Shown here one piece after another: positions 16,767 to 26,433 of a stretch of 64,000 bases of DNA. Source of the DNA: Clostridium_B lapidicellarium. GTDB lineage: Bacteria; Bacillota; Clostridia; Clostridiales; Clostridiaceae. The stretch lies in contig NZ_JBGFFE010000001.1 in the NCBI RefSeq assembly GCF_041224415.1, forward strand, positions 310,001 through 374,000. The letters run 5' to 3'. Below the pieces are notes generated by a model. The model was given only the letters and a program-made list of their open reading frames with translations, was not told the DNA's origin and did not search any database. The first letter of the stretch is position 1. Each line of letters begins with the position of its first letter. The position numbers and the translations under genes were made by a program.

Positions 16767-18155
16767 TTATCTGTCAGGGAATCTTCTATGGAGGATATCC
16801 CTGCCTTTTCTATAATAGGATTTCATTACTTCCTCCGGAACCATACTTCCTCCCGTGGCCCAGGCAATGTGGCAGGAATTTTCCATTTTGTCTTTCAGAT
16901 TATTATCTTTTATATATTTTTTGCCAGCTTTACTTTTAAGTAATTGAACCGAACCCAGTACTCCTGCCAGAGCCGAGGGTTCCAATGAAATATTTTCCGA
17001 ATCTATAAGTGTGCTTAAAAGCATATAAAGTTTTTCATCCTTTACTGTATAACAGCCGCTTATCAGTTCTTCCATAGTCTTCCCCACAAATTTGGACGCC
17101 CTTCCAACAGCAAGCCCATCTGCCTCGGTGATTCCATCAATTCCAAAATCCTGGACACATACTTTGTCGTGAAGGCCTGTTACAAGCCCGAGGAGCATGC
17201 AGGGCGAATGAGTTGGCTCTGCGAAAAAGCAATGCACATTGTCTTTGAAAACCAATTTAAGTCCGAAGGCAACTCCCCCAGGTCCTCCCCCTACTCCGCA
17301 GGGAAGATAAACAAACAGCGGGTGATTTTCATCAACTGCAATATTCATCTCTTCCAGCTGATTTTTTAACCTGTAAGCCGCTACGGCGTACCCAAGAAAC
17401 AGATCGGTAGAATTCTCATCGTCCACAAAATACATGTCTGGATCCTGAAGGGACTGTCTCCTTGCTTCCACTATTGCTCTGCTGTAATCCTCCTTATATT
17501 CTACTACCGTCACACCTTTGCTCCTTAAAAGATCCTTTTTCCACTGTCTTGCATCTGCAGACATATGTACATATACCTTAAATCCCAGTTTTGCACTCAT
17601 GATGCCTATACTGAGGCCTAAATTTCCCGTTGACGCCACTGCAATGGAATACTTTGAAAAAAGCTTCCTGAATTCGCTGCTGTCGATAACAGAGTAATCG
17701 TCATTTTCCTTCAGCAGATTATTTTTAACTGCCAGATCTTCTGCATGCTTCAGTACCTCATAAATACCTCCTCTGGCCTTGATGGAACCTGAAATGGCAA
17801 GCTCATTATCGCATTTCAGTATCATCTGTCCCGGCAGTTTTTCGTCAAACATTGCTTCAATTTTTCTCTGCATGAAAGGTATTTTTGCAGTAGGAGATTC
17901 TATAATTCCCCCGGTTTTCTGTGTCTCAGGAAAAACCTTCATAATATAAGGCGCAAATCTTTTCAGCCTTTTTTCAGCATCCTTCACATCCTTCTCGCCA
18001 AGCGAAATATTCTTCATGGCACTTGAAAATTTTCTTACCTTCGGGTTCGCCCAAAAAACTTCTTTTGTAGATACAATGTCACTTATTACAGGAAACTGCC
18101 TTTCCCACTCTCCTGTAGATTTACCCTGTACAATTTTATTTTCCACATCTATCAC
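16767..18155 (-). CDS. dsdA: D-serine ammonia-lyase (D-serine dehydratase)
   Basis: A 462-residue PLP enzyme of fold type II. The PLP lysine lies in SGSIKARGGIYE and the glycine-rich phosphate loop is PCGVGGGPGGVAFG. The N-terminal VFWANPKV and RFAPYIMKVFPETQ segments are typical of DsdA. It converts D-serine to pyruvate and ammonia. The start is a GTG; another GTG three codons downstream is equally possible. It stands alone, without a dsdC or dsdX neighbour. Confidence 0.93.
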   Translation of the reverse strand: MIDVENKIVQGKSTGEWERQFPVISDIVSTKEVFWANPKVRKFSSAMKNISLGEKDVKDAEKRLKRFAPYIMKVFPETQKTGGIIESPTAKIPFMQRKIEAMFDEKLPGQMILKCDNELAISGSIKARGGIYEVLKHAEDLAVKNNLLKENDDYSVIDSSEFRKLFSKYSIAVASTGNLGLSIGIMSAKLGFKVYVHMSADARQWKKDLLRSKGVTVVEYKEDYSRAIVEARRQSLQDPDMYFVDDENSTDLFLGYAVAAYRLKNQLEEMNIAVDENHPLFVYLPCGVGGGPGGVAFGLKLVFKDNVHCFFAEPTHSPCMLLGLVTGLHDKVCVQDFGIDGITEADGLAVGRASKFVGKTMEELISGCYTVKDEKLYMLLSTLIDSENISLEPSALAGVLGSVQLLKSKAGKKYIKDNNLKDKMENSCHIAWATGGSMVPEEVMKSYYRKGRDILHRRFPDR

Positions 18156-18317
18156 TTCTTTCTTTTATAATCCAATGATTTTATTATAATACAAATATCG
18201 TTTTTGGTCAGTTAAAGAGTTTAGGTTTTGTTTATAATTAGTTTATATAAAATAGAGATATGTATTTTAAAATATAATAAGGAGGTACTTCCAAATAAAA
18301 TACAGGGAGATGTAAAA

Positions 18318-19571
18318 ATGAAACCAGGTAAAAAAACAGCTGTGGTAATAAGTTTTACCATAGGAATAGTAATGTTTGCCACTACAGCTTTTGCCGAAGT
18401 TACATCCAAAAGCGGCTATGACCAGCTCAAGGATTCTGTGAAATACACTGCAAAAGCCTGCACCAGCGGACTTTCAAGCTATACTGTAGATATGTCCTTT
18501 GCCGTAAAGGACGGTACCAGTACAGTATATTCCGGTGACAATATATCCAGATACGATCTGTCAAATAAATCAAAGGAGGATATAAGTACAGTTTACAGCG
18601 GCTCAAAAAAAGCTGAAAATTATTATTATATGGACAGGAACAGTGTAATAAATAAACCCAAAGACTCCCCCTCCTATTATGTAACCAATTATACAGACGG
18701 CACAAACTGGAGTATGACGAATCCCTTCGATGAAGACAGGGCTTCAGATATTGAAAAGATAGCAGATGCCATTGTTGGAAATCTCAAAGATTCTGTTTCA
18801 GTAAACGTAAAGCAGGACGGTTCAAGGGAAATTTCCGGTTCCCTAAACAGCACTCAGATCCCGTCGCTAATAAATGCACTGGTATCCCTTCAATTCAAAA
18901 ATTCATTTGCCGAAGATATTAGAAGATCCGGCGACACAATCAACGTTCCCGAACTTACAAATAATATATTTGTAAAAAATGTCAGGGGAACTGCTTCTGT
19001 TGACAAAAATGGCTTAATAAGAACCGTACTCGGCTCGGGAATAATTTCAGGCACTGACAAAAATGGACAAAACCACAATTTAACTTTTGAACTGCTGCTT
19101 AAAACAAGCAATATAGATTCAACTACAATTAAAAAGCCTGATCTCTCAGGTAAAAAGACAATAGTACAAACCGCCAAATCCTCTGAAGTAAATAAATTAT
19201 CAAATCCCGAAAAATACCTTGGGACATATACTCAGAATATAGTAATTGAAAAAAATGGGGAATTCATAAAAATCGGCGAAGGTACAATAACTATCGAAAA
19301 AATAGACACCAATACTGTAAGCGGAACTTATGAATCAAAATATACAAGCGGCTATGAAGACGAAAATCAGAAATTGAATTTCAGCGGCAATTTTGACAAG
19401 CAAAAAAATGGCGGTGATGATTTCAATGCAGAGATAACTGCAGCTGCAGATTCAAAAGAACCTGTAAAAGGCAATTTACATCTCAACCCAAACTATGCAG
19501 GCATACAATTCAGCATAGATGGGAATGCCCTTACAAATTACGATTCCCAGTACAATAAAGTATTCAAGTAA
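18318..19571 (+). CDS. Secreted protein of unknown function
   Basis: A 417-residue protein with a clear signal peptide (KKTAVVISFTIGIVMFATT, cleavage after AFA at about residue 25). The mature part is rich in Ser, Thr, Asn, Lys and beta strands, with no recognised domain and no sortase or lipobox signal. A later segment (YTQNIVIEKNGEFIKIGEG) looks like a beta-sandwich. The ATG at 18318 has GGGAGATG upstream. A 12-bp hairpin separates it from the downstream ABC transporter. It may be the object or sensor of that export/sensing module; this is inference. Confidence 0.8.
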   Translation: MKPGKKTAVVISFTIGIVMFATTAFAEVTSKSGYDQLKDSVKYTAKACTSGLSSYTVDMSFAVKDGTSTVYSGDNISRYDLSNKSKEDISTVYSGSKKAENYYYMDRNSVINKPKDSPSYYVTNYTDGTNWSMTNPFDEDRASDIEKIADAIVGNLKDSVSVNVKQDGSREISGSLNSTQIPSLINALVSLQFKNSFAEDIRRSGDTINVPELTNNIFVKNVRGTASVDKNGLIRTVLGSGIISGTDKNGQNHNLTFELLLKTSNIDSTTIKKPDLSGKKTIVQTAKSSEVNKLSNPEKYLGTYTQNIVIEKNGEFIKIGEGTITIEKIDTNTVSGTYESKYTSGYEDENQKLNFSGNFDKQKNGGDDFNAEITAAADSKEPVKGNLHLNPNYAGIQFSIDGNALTNYDSQYNKVFK

Positions 19572-19584
19572 CAATTTTTATGGT

Positions 19585-19614
19585 GAAGATTTTCGGTGTC
19601 ATCCGAAGATCTTC
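19585..19614 (+). other. Intercistronic hairpin
   Basis: GAAGATTTTCGG and CCGAAGATCTTC form a 12-bp stem (one wobble pair) with a loop of six bases. It lies 14 bases after the secreted-protein stop and 20 bases before the ABC ATPase start. On the plus strand it is followed by an A run, not a T run, so it is more likely an mRNA stability or processing element than a terminator. Confidence 0.55.
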
Positions 19615-19633
19615 CAAAAAAAGAGGTGTATAA

Positions 19634-20359
19634 ATGGAAAACGCTATTGAAATAAAAAACTTATGCAAGACATATAAAAACGGGAGAGGTATAGACAATA
19701 TAAATCTTGACATCTCAAGCGGGGATATATTCGGCTTTCTGGGACCGAACGGTGCCGGGAAAACCACGGCCATGAAGATAATGACAGGCCTCATGAAACC
19801 GGATCGAGGTGATGTGAAGATACTAGGTCACAGTATTTTGACAGAATTTGAAAAGGCAATCTACAATGTGGGATGCATCATTGAAACCGCAGAAGCCTAT
19901 CCATATTTAACAGCTTTTGAAAACTTAAGACAATTTTCAAGATATTATAAAGATGTGGATACCGGCAGAATTATGGAAATTCTAGACGCTGTAGGGCTCC
20001 TGAAATACAAGGATGAAAAACCCGCAAGATTTTCCCTCGGAATGAAACAGAGACTCGGAATTGCATCCTCACTCCTGTCAAAGCCCCGAGTCGTAATTTT
20101 AGATGAACCCTTAAACGGCATGGATGTGGAGGGAATGATAAACGTACGAAATATCATCAAGAACCTGGCAGAAAATGAGGGAACCACCTTCTTCATTTCA
20201 AGCCACCTTATTCATGACATTGAATTGACCTGCAAACATGTTGGAATACTATACAACGGCAGAGTTATCAATGTAGACAGTACAGAAAACATATTGAACA
20301 GCTATGCTTCCCTTGAAAATTATTTTATCAGTGAGGTAGAGAGAAATGATAGAATTTAA
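19634..20359 (+). CDS. ABC transporter ATP-binding protein (BcrA/peptide type)
   Basis: A 241-residue ATPase with Walker A GPNGAGKTTAMK, Q-loop region AEAYPYLTAFENL, signature FSLGMKQRLGIA, Walker B VVILDEPLNGMD and the switch His in FISSHLIHD. The similarity is to bacitracin/lantibiotic-type exporters (BcrA, SpaF). An AAAGAGG-like site precedes the ATG. Its stop overlaps the permease start by 14 bases. Confidence 0.93.
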   Translation: MENAIEIKNLCKTYKNGRGIDNINLDISSGDIFGFLGPNGAGKTTAMKIMTGLMKPDRGDVKILGHSILTEFEKAIYNVGCIIETAEAYPYLTAFENLRQFSRYYKDVDTGRIMEILDAVGLLKYKDEKPARFSLGMKQRLGIASSLLSKPRVVILDEPLNGMDVEGMINVRNIIKNLAENEGTTFFISSHLIHDIELTCKHVGILYNGRVINVDSTENILNSYASLENYFISEVERNDRI

Positions 20360-21098
20360 ACAAGCTTTGATAAACGAAATTGAAAAATTATATAAAAAGA
20401 AAAAAGCTGCGGCAGCAGTCGTACTTTCCCTGATCTTTATCGTATTCGGGCAGATTTTCATATCACTTGTAAGAAATAATTTTGGCGTACAGGGAGTTTC
20501 CAGCAGTGAATTTCCCCTGCTCATTCTTTCCATAATTATAAACATCCTGCTTCCTCTTTTTGTAGCACTCGTGACTATAGATAGCTTCTGCGGTGAATTT
20601 TCTCAAAACACCATGAAAATAACCCTGACAAGACCCATTACCAGATTGAAACTGTATTCGGCGAAAATAGCATCCATATGCATATTCATATTCTCCATAC
20701 TGGTGTTGTCCATGATATTTTCCATAATATCGGGCCTTATATTTAATTCAAATTCCTTCAATCTTTCAGACATATTTAAAATAACAATTTCCTATATAGT
20801 GACCCTTTTTCCCATGGTAATTCTATGTCTTGTGATTGTCCTGCTTGCAAATATATTTAAAAATGGAATAGCAGTATTCTTTCTGTCGATACTTGTATTC
20901 ATTGCCTTCAAATCAATGGAAATCTTCTTTCCTGCTTATTCTGGAATTTTCTTTACATCCATGTTCGGATGGTATAATCTGTGGATCATGGACAATATTC
21001 CTCTTTTAAAAATTTTTCGGGAATTCATGATGATGTTAAGCTATGCTATAATATTGTATACAGCTGGATACTACATATTTGACAATAAAGATTTCTAA
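20346..21098 (+). CDS. ABC transporter permease (ABC-2 type)
   Basis: A 250-residue membrane protein with about six hydrophobic helices. After a charged N-terminus (EIEKLYKKKKAAAAV) come helices near residues 20-40, 55-75, 100-130, 140-165, 172-192 and 222-243. It contains the ABC-2 segment FSQNTMKITLTRPITRLKLY before the third helix. It pairs with the ATPase just upstream. The likely job is export of, or immunity to, a membrane-active compound. Confidence 0.9.
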   Translation: MIEFKQALINEIEKLYKKKKAAAAVVLSLIFIVFGQIFISLVRNNFGVQGVSSSEFPLLILSIIINILLPLFVALVTIDSFCGEFSQNTMKITLTRPITRLKLYSAKIASICIFIFSILVLSMIFSIISGLIFNSNSFNLSDIFKITISYIVTLFPMVILCLVIVLLANIFKNGIAVFFLSILVFIAFKSMEIFFPAYSGIFFTSMFGWYNLWIMDNIPLLKIFREFMMMLSYAIILYTAGYYIFDNKDF

Positions 21099-21117
21099 CA
21101 TAATGAAAGGAATAAAA

Positions 21118-22599
21118 ATGGATATAAAAAAACGCCTTATCATCTACAATAACCTGACAATAATAGTTCCACTCATGGTTACAGGTATAGTTGCCCTGAT
21201 ATTTATATTTGTTTCCTCAAAATTTTTCAACACCAATATAACTTACAATGATTTCAAAAAAGTTTCCATCGTAAAATCGGAATTGTTAGATGTAACCAAC
21301 GATATAGCAAAATCAGGTACCAAAAGTATAAAGGGAGATCGGGAATTTCAAAAATATCTGACTGAAAAACTTTCCGCTGTAAACGGGAAAATTATAATAA
21401 TCAAAAACGGAAATGTCGAATTTTCTTCACAGGATCTGGAGAAAATCGACATAGCAAAATCTTTGAGGGAATCGGACAGAAAGTTGAAAAATCATCTGCA
21501 GATAGATAATATTTACTATTCAATTGACAGATTCCCCTTGATATTCAGGGACGGAACTCCCGGTAAAGTTATATTTCTAGTTCCATCTGCAGTGAGATCG
21601 AATATTCTTAAAAATTTTATCATAACCATACTGCTTACATTTCTTATCAGTTTTGCTTCAATGAGTGTAATCATATCTTATATATTTTCCAAAAAGATAC
21701 TGGAACCCATCACCCTTTTAAAAAAAGCTACGGCGGAAATAAGCCGGGGTGACCTGAATTTCAGAATTGTGGAAAGCGGAGACAGAGAGGTAAGGGAACT
21801 CTGTGCTGATTTTGAAAAAATGCGAATACAACTCAGGGATTCTGTGAGAATGAGGATGAAATACGATGAAAACAGGAAAATGCTCCTATCAAGCATATCC
21901 CATGATTTAAAGACCCCCATAACTTCTATAGAAGGTTATGTACAGGGAATTTTGGACGGAGTGGCAAGTACTCCACAAAAACTGGAACACTATTTGAAAA
22001 CCATATATTCTAAAGCAGGGCAGATGAACTCCATGATAGATGATCTGCTCTTATATTCCAAACTAGATCTCAAACAAATTCCCTTCAATTATGAAAAAAC
22101 AGATATTGTAGAATACTTCAACTATTATATTTCAGAAAATGAACCCGAGCTTGAAAAATCCAACATAAAAATCAAACTGGAAAATGATCTTAAAAATTCA
22201 AAATATGTTATGATAGATAGAGAAAGATTTATGAGAGTAATATTAAATATCATAGGCAACTCAAAAAAATATATGGACAAAACCCGCGGACAGATAACTA
22301 TATTTTTGAGAGAAACCAATCTAAGTATTATAATTGAAATAAGAGACAATGGCTGCGGAATCAGCCAGAATAATGCAAATAAAATTTTCAACAGATTTTA
22401 CAGGGAGGACCCATCGAGAAACAGTATAGATGGAAGCGGTCTGGGGCTTGCCATATCAAAACAGATTGTAGAAGGTCATAATGGAAAAATATGGGCTATT
22501 TCCCATGGAACCGATGGTACAAGCATAATAATATCCCTCGGTAAAATTGCAAATACTATGGACAAGAGAGGTAATTATGAAAAAAATTTTAATAATTGA
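21118..22599 (+). CDS. Sensor histidine kinase
   Basis: A 493-residue kinase with two membrane helices (about residues 15-37 and 160-185) flanking an extracellular domain of about 120 residues. HAMP follows, then HisKA with LLSSISHDLKTPITS (phosphorylated His). The ATPase domain has the N box (NIIGNSKKYM), G1 (IRDNGCGI) and G2 (GSGLGLAIS). The ATG at 21118 has GAAAGGAA upstream. It overlaps the response regulator by 23 bases. It probably controls the adjacent ABC genes. Confidence 0.94.
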   Translation: MDIKKRLIIYNNLTIIVPLMVTGIVALIFIFVSSKFFNTNITYNDFKKVSIVKSELLDVTNDIAKSGTKSIKGDREFQKYLTEKLSAVNGKIIIIKNGNVEFSSQDLEKIDIAKSLRESDRKLKNHLQIDNIYYSIDRFPLIFRDGTPGKVIFLVPSAVRSNILKNFIITILLTFLISFASMSVIISYIFSKKILEPITLLKKATAEISRGDLNFRIVESGDREVRELCADFEKMRIQLRDSVRMRMKYDENRKMLLSSISHDLKTPITSIEGYVQGILDGVASTPQKLEHYLKTIYSKAGQMNSMIDDLLLYSKLDLKQIPFNYEKTDIVEYFNYYISENEPELEKSNIKIKLENDLKNSKYVMIDRERFMRVILNIIGNSKKYMDKTRGQITIFLRETNLSIIIEIRDNGCGISQNNANKIFNRFYREDPSRNSIDGSGLGLAISKQIVEGHNGKIWAISHGTDGTSIIISLGKIANTMDKRGNYEKNFNN

Positions 22600-23266
22600 A
22601 GATGATTTGAGCATAGCGGAACTCCAAAGGGATTACCTGGAACTGGAAGGATTTGAAGTTACAATATGTACAGATGGCATGGAAGGCTTAAATACACTCA
22701 AAAAATTCGAATTTGATCTTTTAATTCTGGACATAATGCTTCCCAAAATAGACGGATACAGTATTCTGCGCAGCATACAGGATAAAAAAGACATTCCCGT
22801 ACTTTTGGTTTCCGCCAAAAAAGAGGAAATAGACAAGATAAAGGGTCTCACTTTAGGTGCGGATGACTATATCACAAAACCTTTCAGCCCAAGCGAACTG
22901 GTTGCAAGAGTAAAATCCCACATTAAAAACTATGAGCGGATAAAAAATAAATTCACTTTAAAGTTTTCCAAATTAAACATAAGAGGGCTCGAAATATTAA
23001 AGGACTCCAGGCAGGTATTCGTAAATGGAACTGAAGTTTTCCTGGCCCAAAAGGAATTTGATCTCCTTCTTTACATGGCCCAAAACCCCAACATAGTCTT
23101 CAGCCGTGAAGAATTATTCGAAAACATATGGGGACTTGACTCAATGGGAGACAATGCCACAGTCACAGTACATATAAGAAGAATAAGGGAAAAAATAGAG
23201 TTTGACCCATCACATCCGCAATATATAGAAACAGTTTGGGGCGCAGGATATAGACTTAGAAGCTGA
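22577..23266 (+). CDS. OmpR-family response regulator
   Basis: A 229-residue regulator. The receiver has IIEDDLSIAE, the phospho-acceptor Asp in LLILDIMLPKIDGY and the conserved Lys in DYITKPFSP. The winged-helix output domain has EFDLLLYMAQNPNIVFSREE and ends VWGAGYRL. The ATG at 22577 has GAGAGGTAATT upstream, inside the kinase gene. It partners the kinase just before it. Confidence 0.96.
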   Translation: MKKILIIEDDLSIAELQRDYLELEGFEVTICTDGMEGLNTLKKFEFDLLILDIMLPKIDGYSILRSIQDKKDIPVLLVSAKKEEIDKIKGLTLGADDYITKPFSPSELVARVKSHIKNYERIKNKFTLKFSKLNIRGLEILKDSRQVFVNGTEVFLAQKEFDLLLYMAQNPNIVFSREELFENIWGLDSMGDNATVTVHIRRIREKIEFDPSHPQYIETVWGAGYRLRS

Positions 23267-23581
23267 ACATGCGATTGCCAATTGACAATGTACAATTGAT
23301 GAAAGTTTGCAGCTGTAAATCCTAATTTCACACAAATCCAGGTTCATTTCCGATTTCCGAATCATCAGCTGAAACTCCGCTCAAAATAAACCTTGCCACC
23401 AGTTCATTTCTACAAACTGGCACCGATTCTGCCCACTGTATTTGTTCACGATTTGTTCATGACCCCCGGGGGTTGCCTGTCCACTCCAATTTACATCTTT
23501 ATATTCGAAAGGCTTGAGGCTGTTATATTATACTTTATTTAGGGTACACTATAATCAAGTTTAGAAAGAGGAGGTGGTGTT
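23267..23581. other. Intergenic region with GC-rich repeat core
   Basis: No gene is visible. It begins with an inverted repeat (CAATTG, spacer, CAATTG near 23291-23299) and a CCAGTT/AACTGG pair near 23397-23420. It then holds a copy of the GC-rich core repeat at 23442-23486. The promoter and AGGAGG site of the broken yyaL gene lie at the right end. It also contains the 3' end of the kinase-regulator transcript; no clear terminator is seen. Confidence 0.6.
23442..23486 (+). repeat. GC-rich repeat core, copy A
   Basis: The 45-base segment has the perfect palindrome ACCCCCGGGGGT in its middle and ends TTGCCTGTCCACTC. It matches 53392-53436 and 54987-55031 at almost every position. It is sharply more GC-rich than its surroundings. 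Only this core is shared; the flanks differ from the 304-bp repeats further right. Confidence 0.85.
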
Positions 23582-25632
23582 ATGAATAATTCAACAAATA
23601 TACCCAATAGATTAATTAATGAGAAAAGTCCTTATCTATTACAACACGCCTATAATCCTGTGGACTGGTTTCCCTGGGGAGATGAAGCATTTAACAAGGC
23701 TAAGTTAGAAGATAAGCCTGTCTTTTTATCTATTGGGTATAGCTGAATTGGTTCATGAAAAACACGTGTCACTGGTGCCACGTTATGGCTCATGAAAGCT
23801 TCGAAGATTCAGATGTGGCCAAAATACTAAACGATAATTTTGTCTCCATAAAAGTGGATAGAGAAGAAAGGCCCGATATAGACAGTGTATATATGAAAGT
23901 CTGTCAAGCATTTACAGGAAGTGGCGGGTGGCCTCTTACAGTAATAATGGCTCCGGATCAGAAACCTTTTTTTGCCGGAACTTATTTTCCAAATGAGGAT
24001 ATAGATGAATCTCTGGGCTTGAAAAGCATACTCGAATACCTTTCCTCAGCCTGGAAAGACAATAGAAATCAGCTGTCGGAGATAAGCGGCTCCATAATAA
24101 ATTCAATAGCAAAATCAAATAAGAATCCCATAAGAGGTATTTCAAAGGACATATCACAAGAGGCTTTTTCTGAATTAAAGCACAGTTTCGACAGCCTGTA
24201 CGGAGGATTTGGCAGTTCTCCAAAATTTCCTATTCCCCATAATCTTTTTTTCCTCATGAGGTATTTTTACATAACTAAAGACAGCTCCTCCCTTGAAATG
24301 GTGGAAAAAACATTGGACTGCATGCAAAGAGGCGGAATATACGATCATGTAGGATATGGATTCAGCCGCTATTCCACGGACAGAAAATGGATTGTTCCGC
24401 ATTTTGAAAAGATGCTCTATGACAATGCACTGCTGGCCATGGCCTATACAGAAGCTTTCCAGATAACATCAAACAAAAGGTATTCGGAAACAGCAGAGGA
24501 TATACTCACCTATGTTTTAAGGGACATGACTTCAAATAAAGGTGTTTTTTATTCTGCAGAAGATGCGGACTCCGAAGGTGAGGAAGGCAAATTCTATACA
24601 TGGTCTCCGGAGGAAATAAAAAAGATATTGGGAGACAAAGACGGCAATAAATTCTGTTACTATTTCAACATAACACCTTCCGGCAATTTTAAAGGCAAAA
24701 GCATACCCAATCTAGTAGGTTCTTCCATTCCAAATGGAGACTTGAACTCCATGAAAAACTGCAGAAAAAAATTATTCGAAGTAAGAAAAAATAGGGTCCA
24801 TCCATTTAAAGACGACAAAATTTTGACTTCCTGGAACGGACTTATGATTGCAGCCCTGTCTATAGCCGGAAGAGTTTTGAACAATAAAAAATATACCGCA
24901 GCTGCAAAAAAAGCAGTGGATTTCATTTTTAAGGAACTAACTGGAGAAGACGGGCGTCTGCTGGCAAGCTACTGCAGGGGGAAACCCTCCCCTGCCGGTT
25001 ACCTGGACGACTATGCCTTCCTAATCTGGGGACTTATAGAACTGTATGAATCGACTTACAATCCAGAATACCTTGAAAAAGCTCTCGGGTTAAATGAAGA
25101 TCTCATAAGATTTTTCTGGGATGAAAAAGACGGAGGTTTCTTCCTCTACAGCAGCGACAGCGAACAGCTGATCACCAGGCCGAAAGAAATATATGACGGT
25201 GCAATTCCCTCCGGGAATTCTGCAGCCCTGCTGAATATGATTAGATTGTCACATTTAACTCCGGTATATGACTTCAAGGATAAAATTGAAAAACTACTTA
25301 AAAACTTTGCCGGTGAGATAAACAGTTTCCCCTCGTCATATTCCTTTTTACTGTGCGGACTATTGTTTTACAAATATCCAACCAGGCAAATTATTCTATC
25401 GGTCGGCAGCAATACTGAAGACACGAAAAGAGCAGTGGCCCTGATAAACAAAAAATATAATCCATTTTCCATTTCAATTTTGTATTCCCATCTAAATGAG
25501 AATTTGGAAAATATATTTCCTTACATCAAGAATTACATGGCCATAAGGGGGAAAACCACCGTATACATCTGTGAAAATTTCACCTGCCGCAAACCCATTA
25601 CAGACATGAATTTGTTGAAAGACATACTATAG
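23582..25632 (+). pseudogene. yyaL: YyaL/DUF255 thioredoxin-domain protein, interrupted by a 20-bp insertion
   Basis: The family is a thioredoxin-like domain plus a six-hairpin glycosidase-like domain (SSP411/YyaL). The 54 codons from the ATG at 23582 (GAGGAGGTGG upstream) end IGYS followed by TGA. The rest resumes in another frame as TCHWCHVMAHESFED and continues to 25632. Removing the 20 bases 23744-23763 restores one frame of about 676 codons and the normal sequence IGYSTCHWCHV. The ATG at 23755 could start the second part, but it has no ribosome site. The downstream part is otherwise intact, so the damage looks recent, or it is a sequencing error. Confidence 0.85.
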
Positions 25633-25643
25633 ATTCCAGAATC

Positions 25644-25683
25644 AAGGTGGTCCCTGTGGAAATATTTCCACAGGGACCACCTT
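25644..25683. terminator. Bidirectional hairpin terminator
   Basis: A perfect inverted repeat of 20+20 bases (arm AAGGTGGTCCCTGTGGAAAT) lies between the convergent yyaL and the leftward gene ending at 25692. It is GC-rich at the base of the stem, with T-rich sequence on the plus side. It can serve both transcripts. Confidence 0.8.
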
Positions 25684-25691
25684 CTCTGAAA

Positions 25692-26264
25692 TCAATATTG
25701 AAAAGTTTTTGTATTTTCACATAGAGATACTTGAAGCTTTTTATTTTTCACCACTTTTTTATAAGAACATAAGAATTCATTCAATTCAGGATCTTTAAGA
25801 TCTATTTTCCCGCCGCTCTTCAAGAGAAGTTTTTCATCACTTATAAATACATCCAAATCATTTAGGGAACTTTTTACATGATAGGTAACCATTACCATGC
25901 TTCCCATTTTGCTTTTATATTTATCCTGAAAACTCATCTTCTTCCTCAGGTCTTCATAATTATTACTGTCTTCCATGGAAGGCACATCAATGCCCATGCT
26001 TTTCATCTGCCTTGCCACATCTTCCATGTCAAATCCATATCTTTTCATAAGTTCCTTCTGGATATTAAATAATTTTTCCTGAGATATGTTGTTTTTCTCC
26101 ATATATTCTTGAATATTTTTATAAAAATCACTCATAGAAAGTCTTCCCTGAGACATATCATAAGAAAGCCCATACACATAGTCTTCAAATTTCTGAACAT
26201 CTTTTTCCCGGGCTTTATTTTTAATATCATTAAAATTTACAATTCTGCTTTCTTTATCATCCAT
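25692..26264 (-). CDS. Uncharacterised clostridial protein (DUF3867-like)
   Basis: A 190-residue soluble protein, helical in its first 125 residues (ARQMKSMGIDVPSM in the middle). A short beta-rich C-terminal domain follows (MVMVTYHVKSSLNDLDVFIS). I recognise it only as a conserved clostridial hypothetical, probably DUF3867. There is no signal peptide or membrane helix. AGAGAGG precedes the ATG. The function is unknown. Confidence 0.75.
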   Translation of the reverse strand: MDDKESRIVNFNDIKNKAREKDVQKFEDYVYGLSYDMSQGRLSMSDFYKNIQEYMEKNNISQEKLFNIQKELMKRYGFDMEDVARQMKSMGIDVPSMEDSNNYEDLRKKMSFQDKYKSKMGSMVMVTYHVKSSLNDLDVFISDEKLLLKSGGKIDLKDPELNEFLCSYKKVVKNKKLQVSLCENTKTFQY

Positions 26265-26433
26265 AAAAATCCTCTCTCTTTCATATAAGATATTTTATCA
26301 CATAAACCAACAGGCTAATACCCCTTTATATATTAATTTTATCAAAATTTGCAATACAATACTACTAAACTATTTATTTTCTAAAAAAACAATATTATAA
26401 TTAATACAGTAGACTGACAAATGGAGTGATTTT

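Noticed and set aside
23744..23763. Programmed translational bypass (ribosome hop) over the 20-base insert in yyaL
   Set aside because: Hopping needs matching take-off and landing triplets; the codon before the gap is AGC and the one before the resumption is AAC. A simple insertion or sequence error is more likely.
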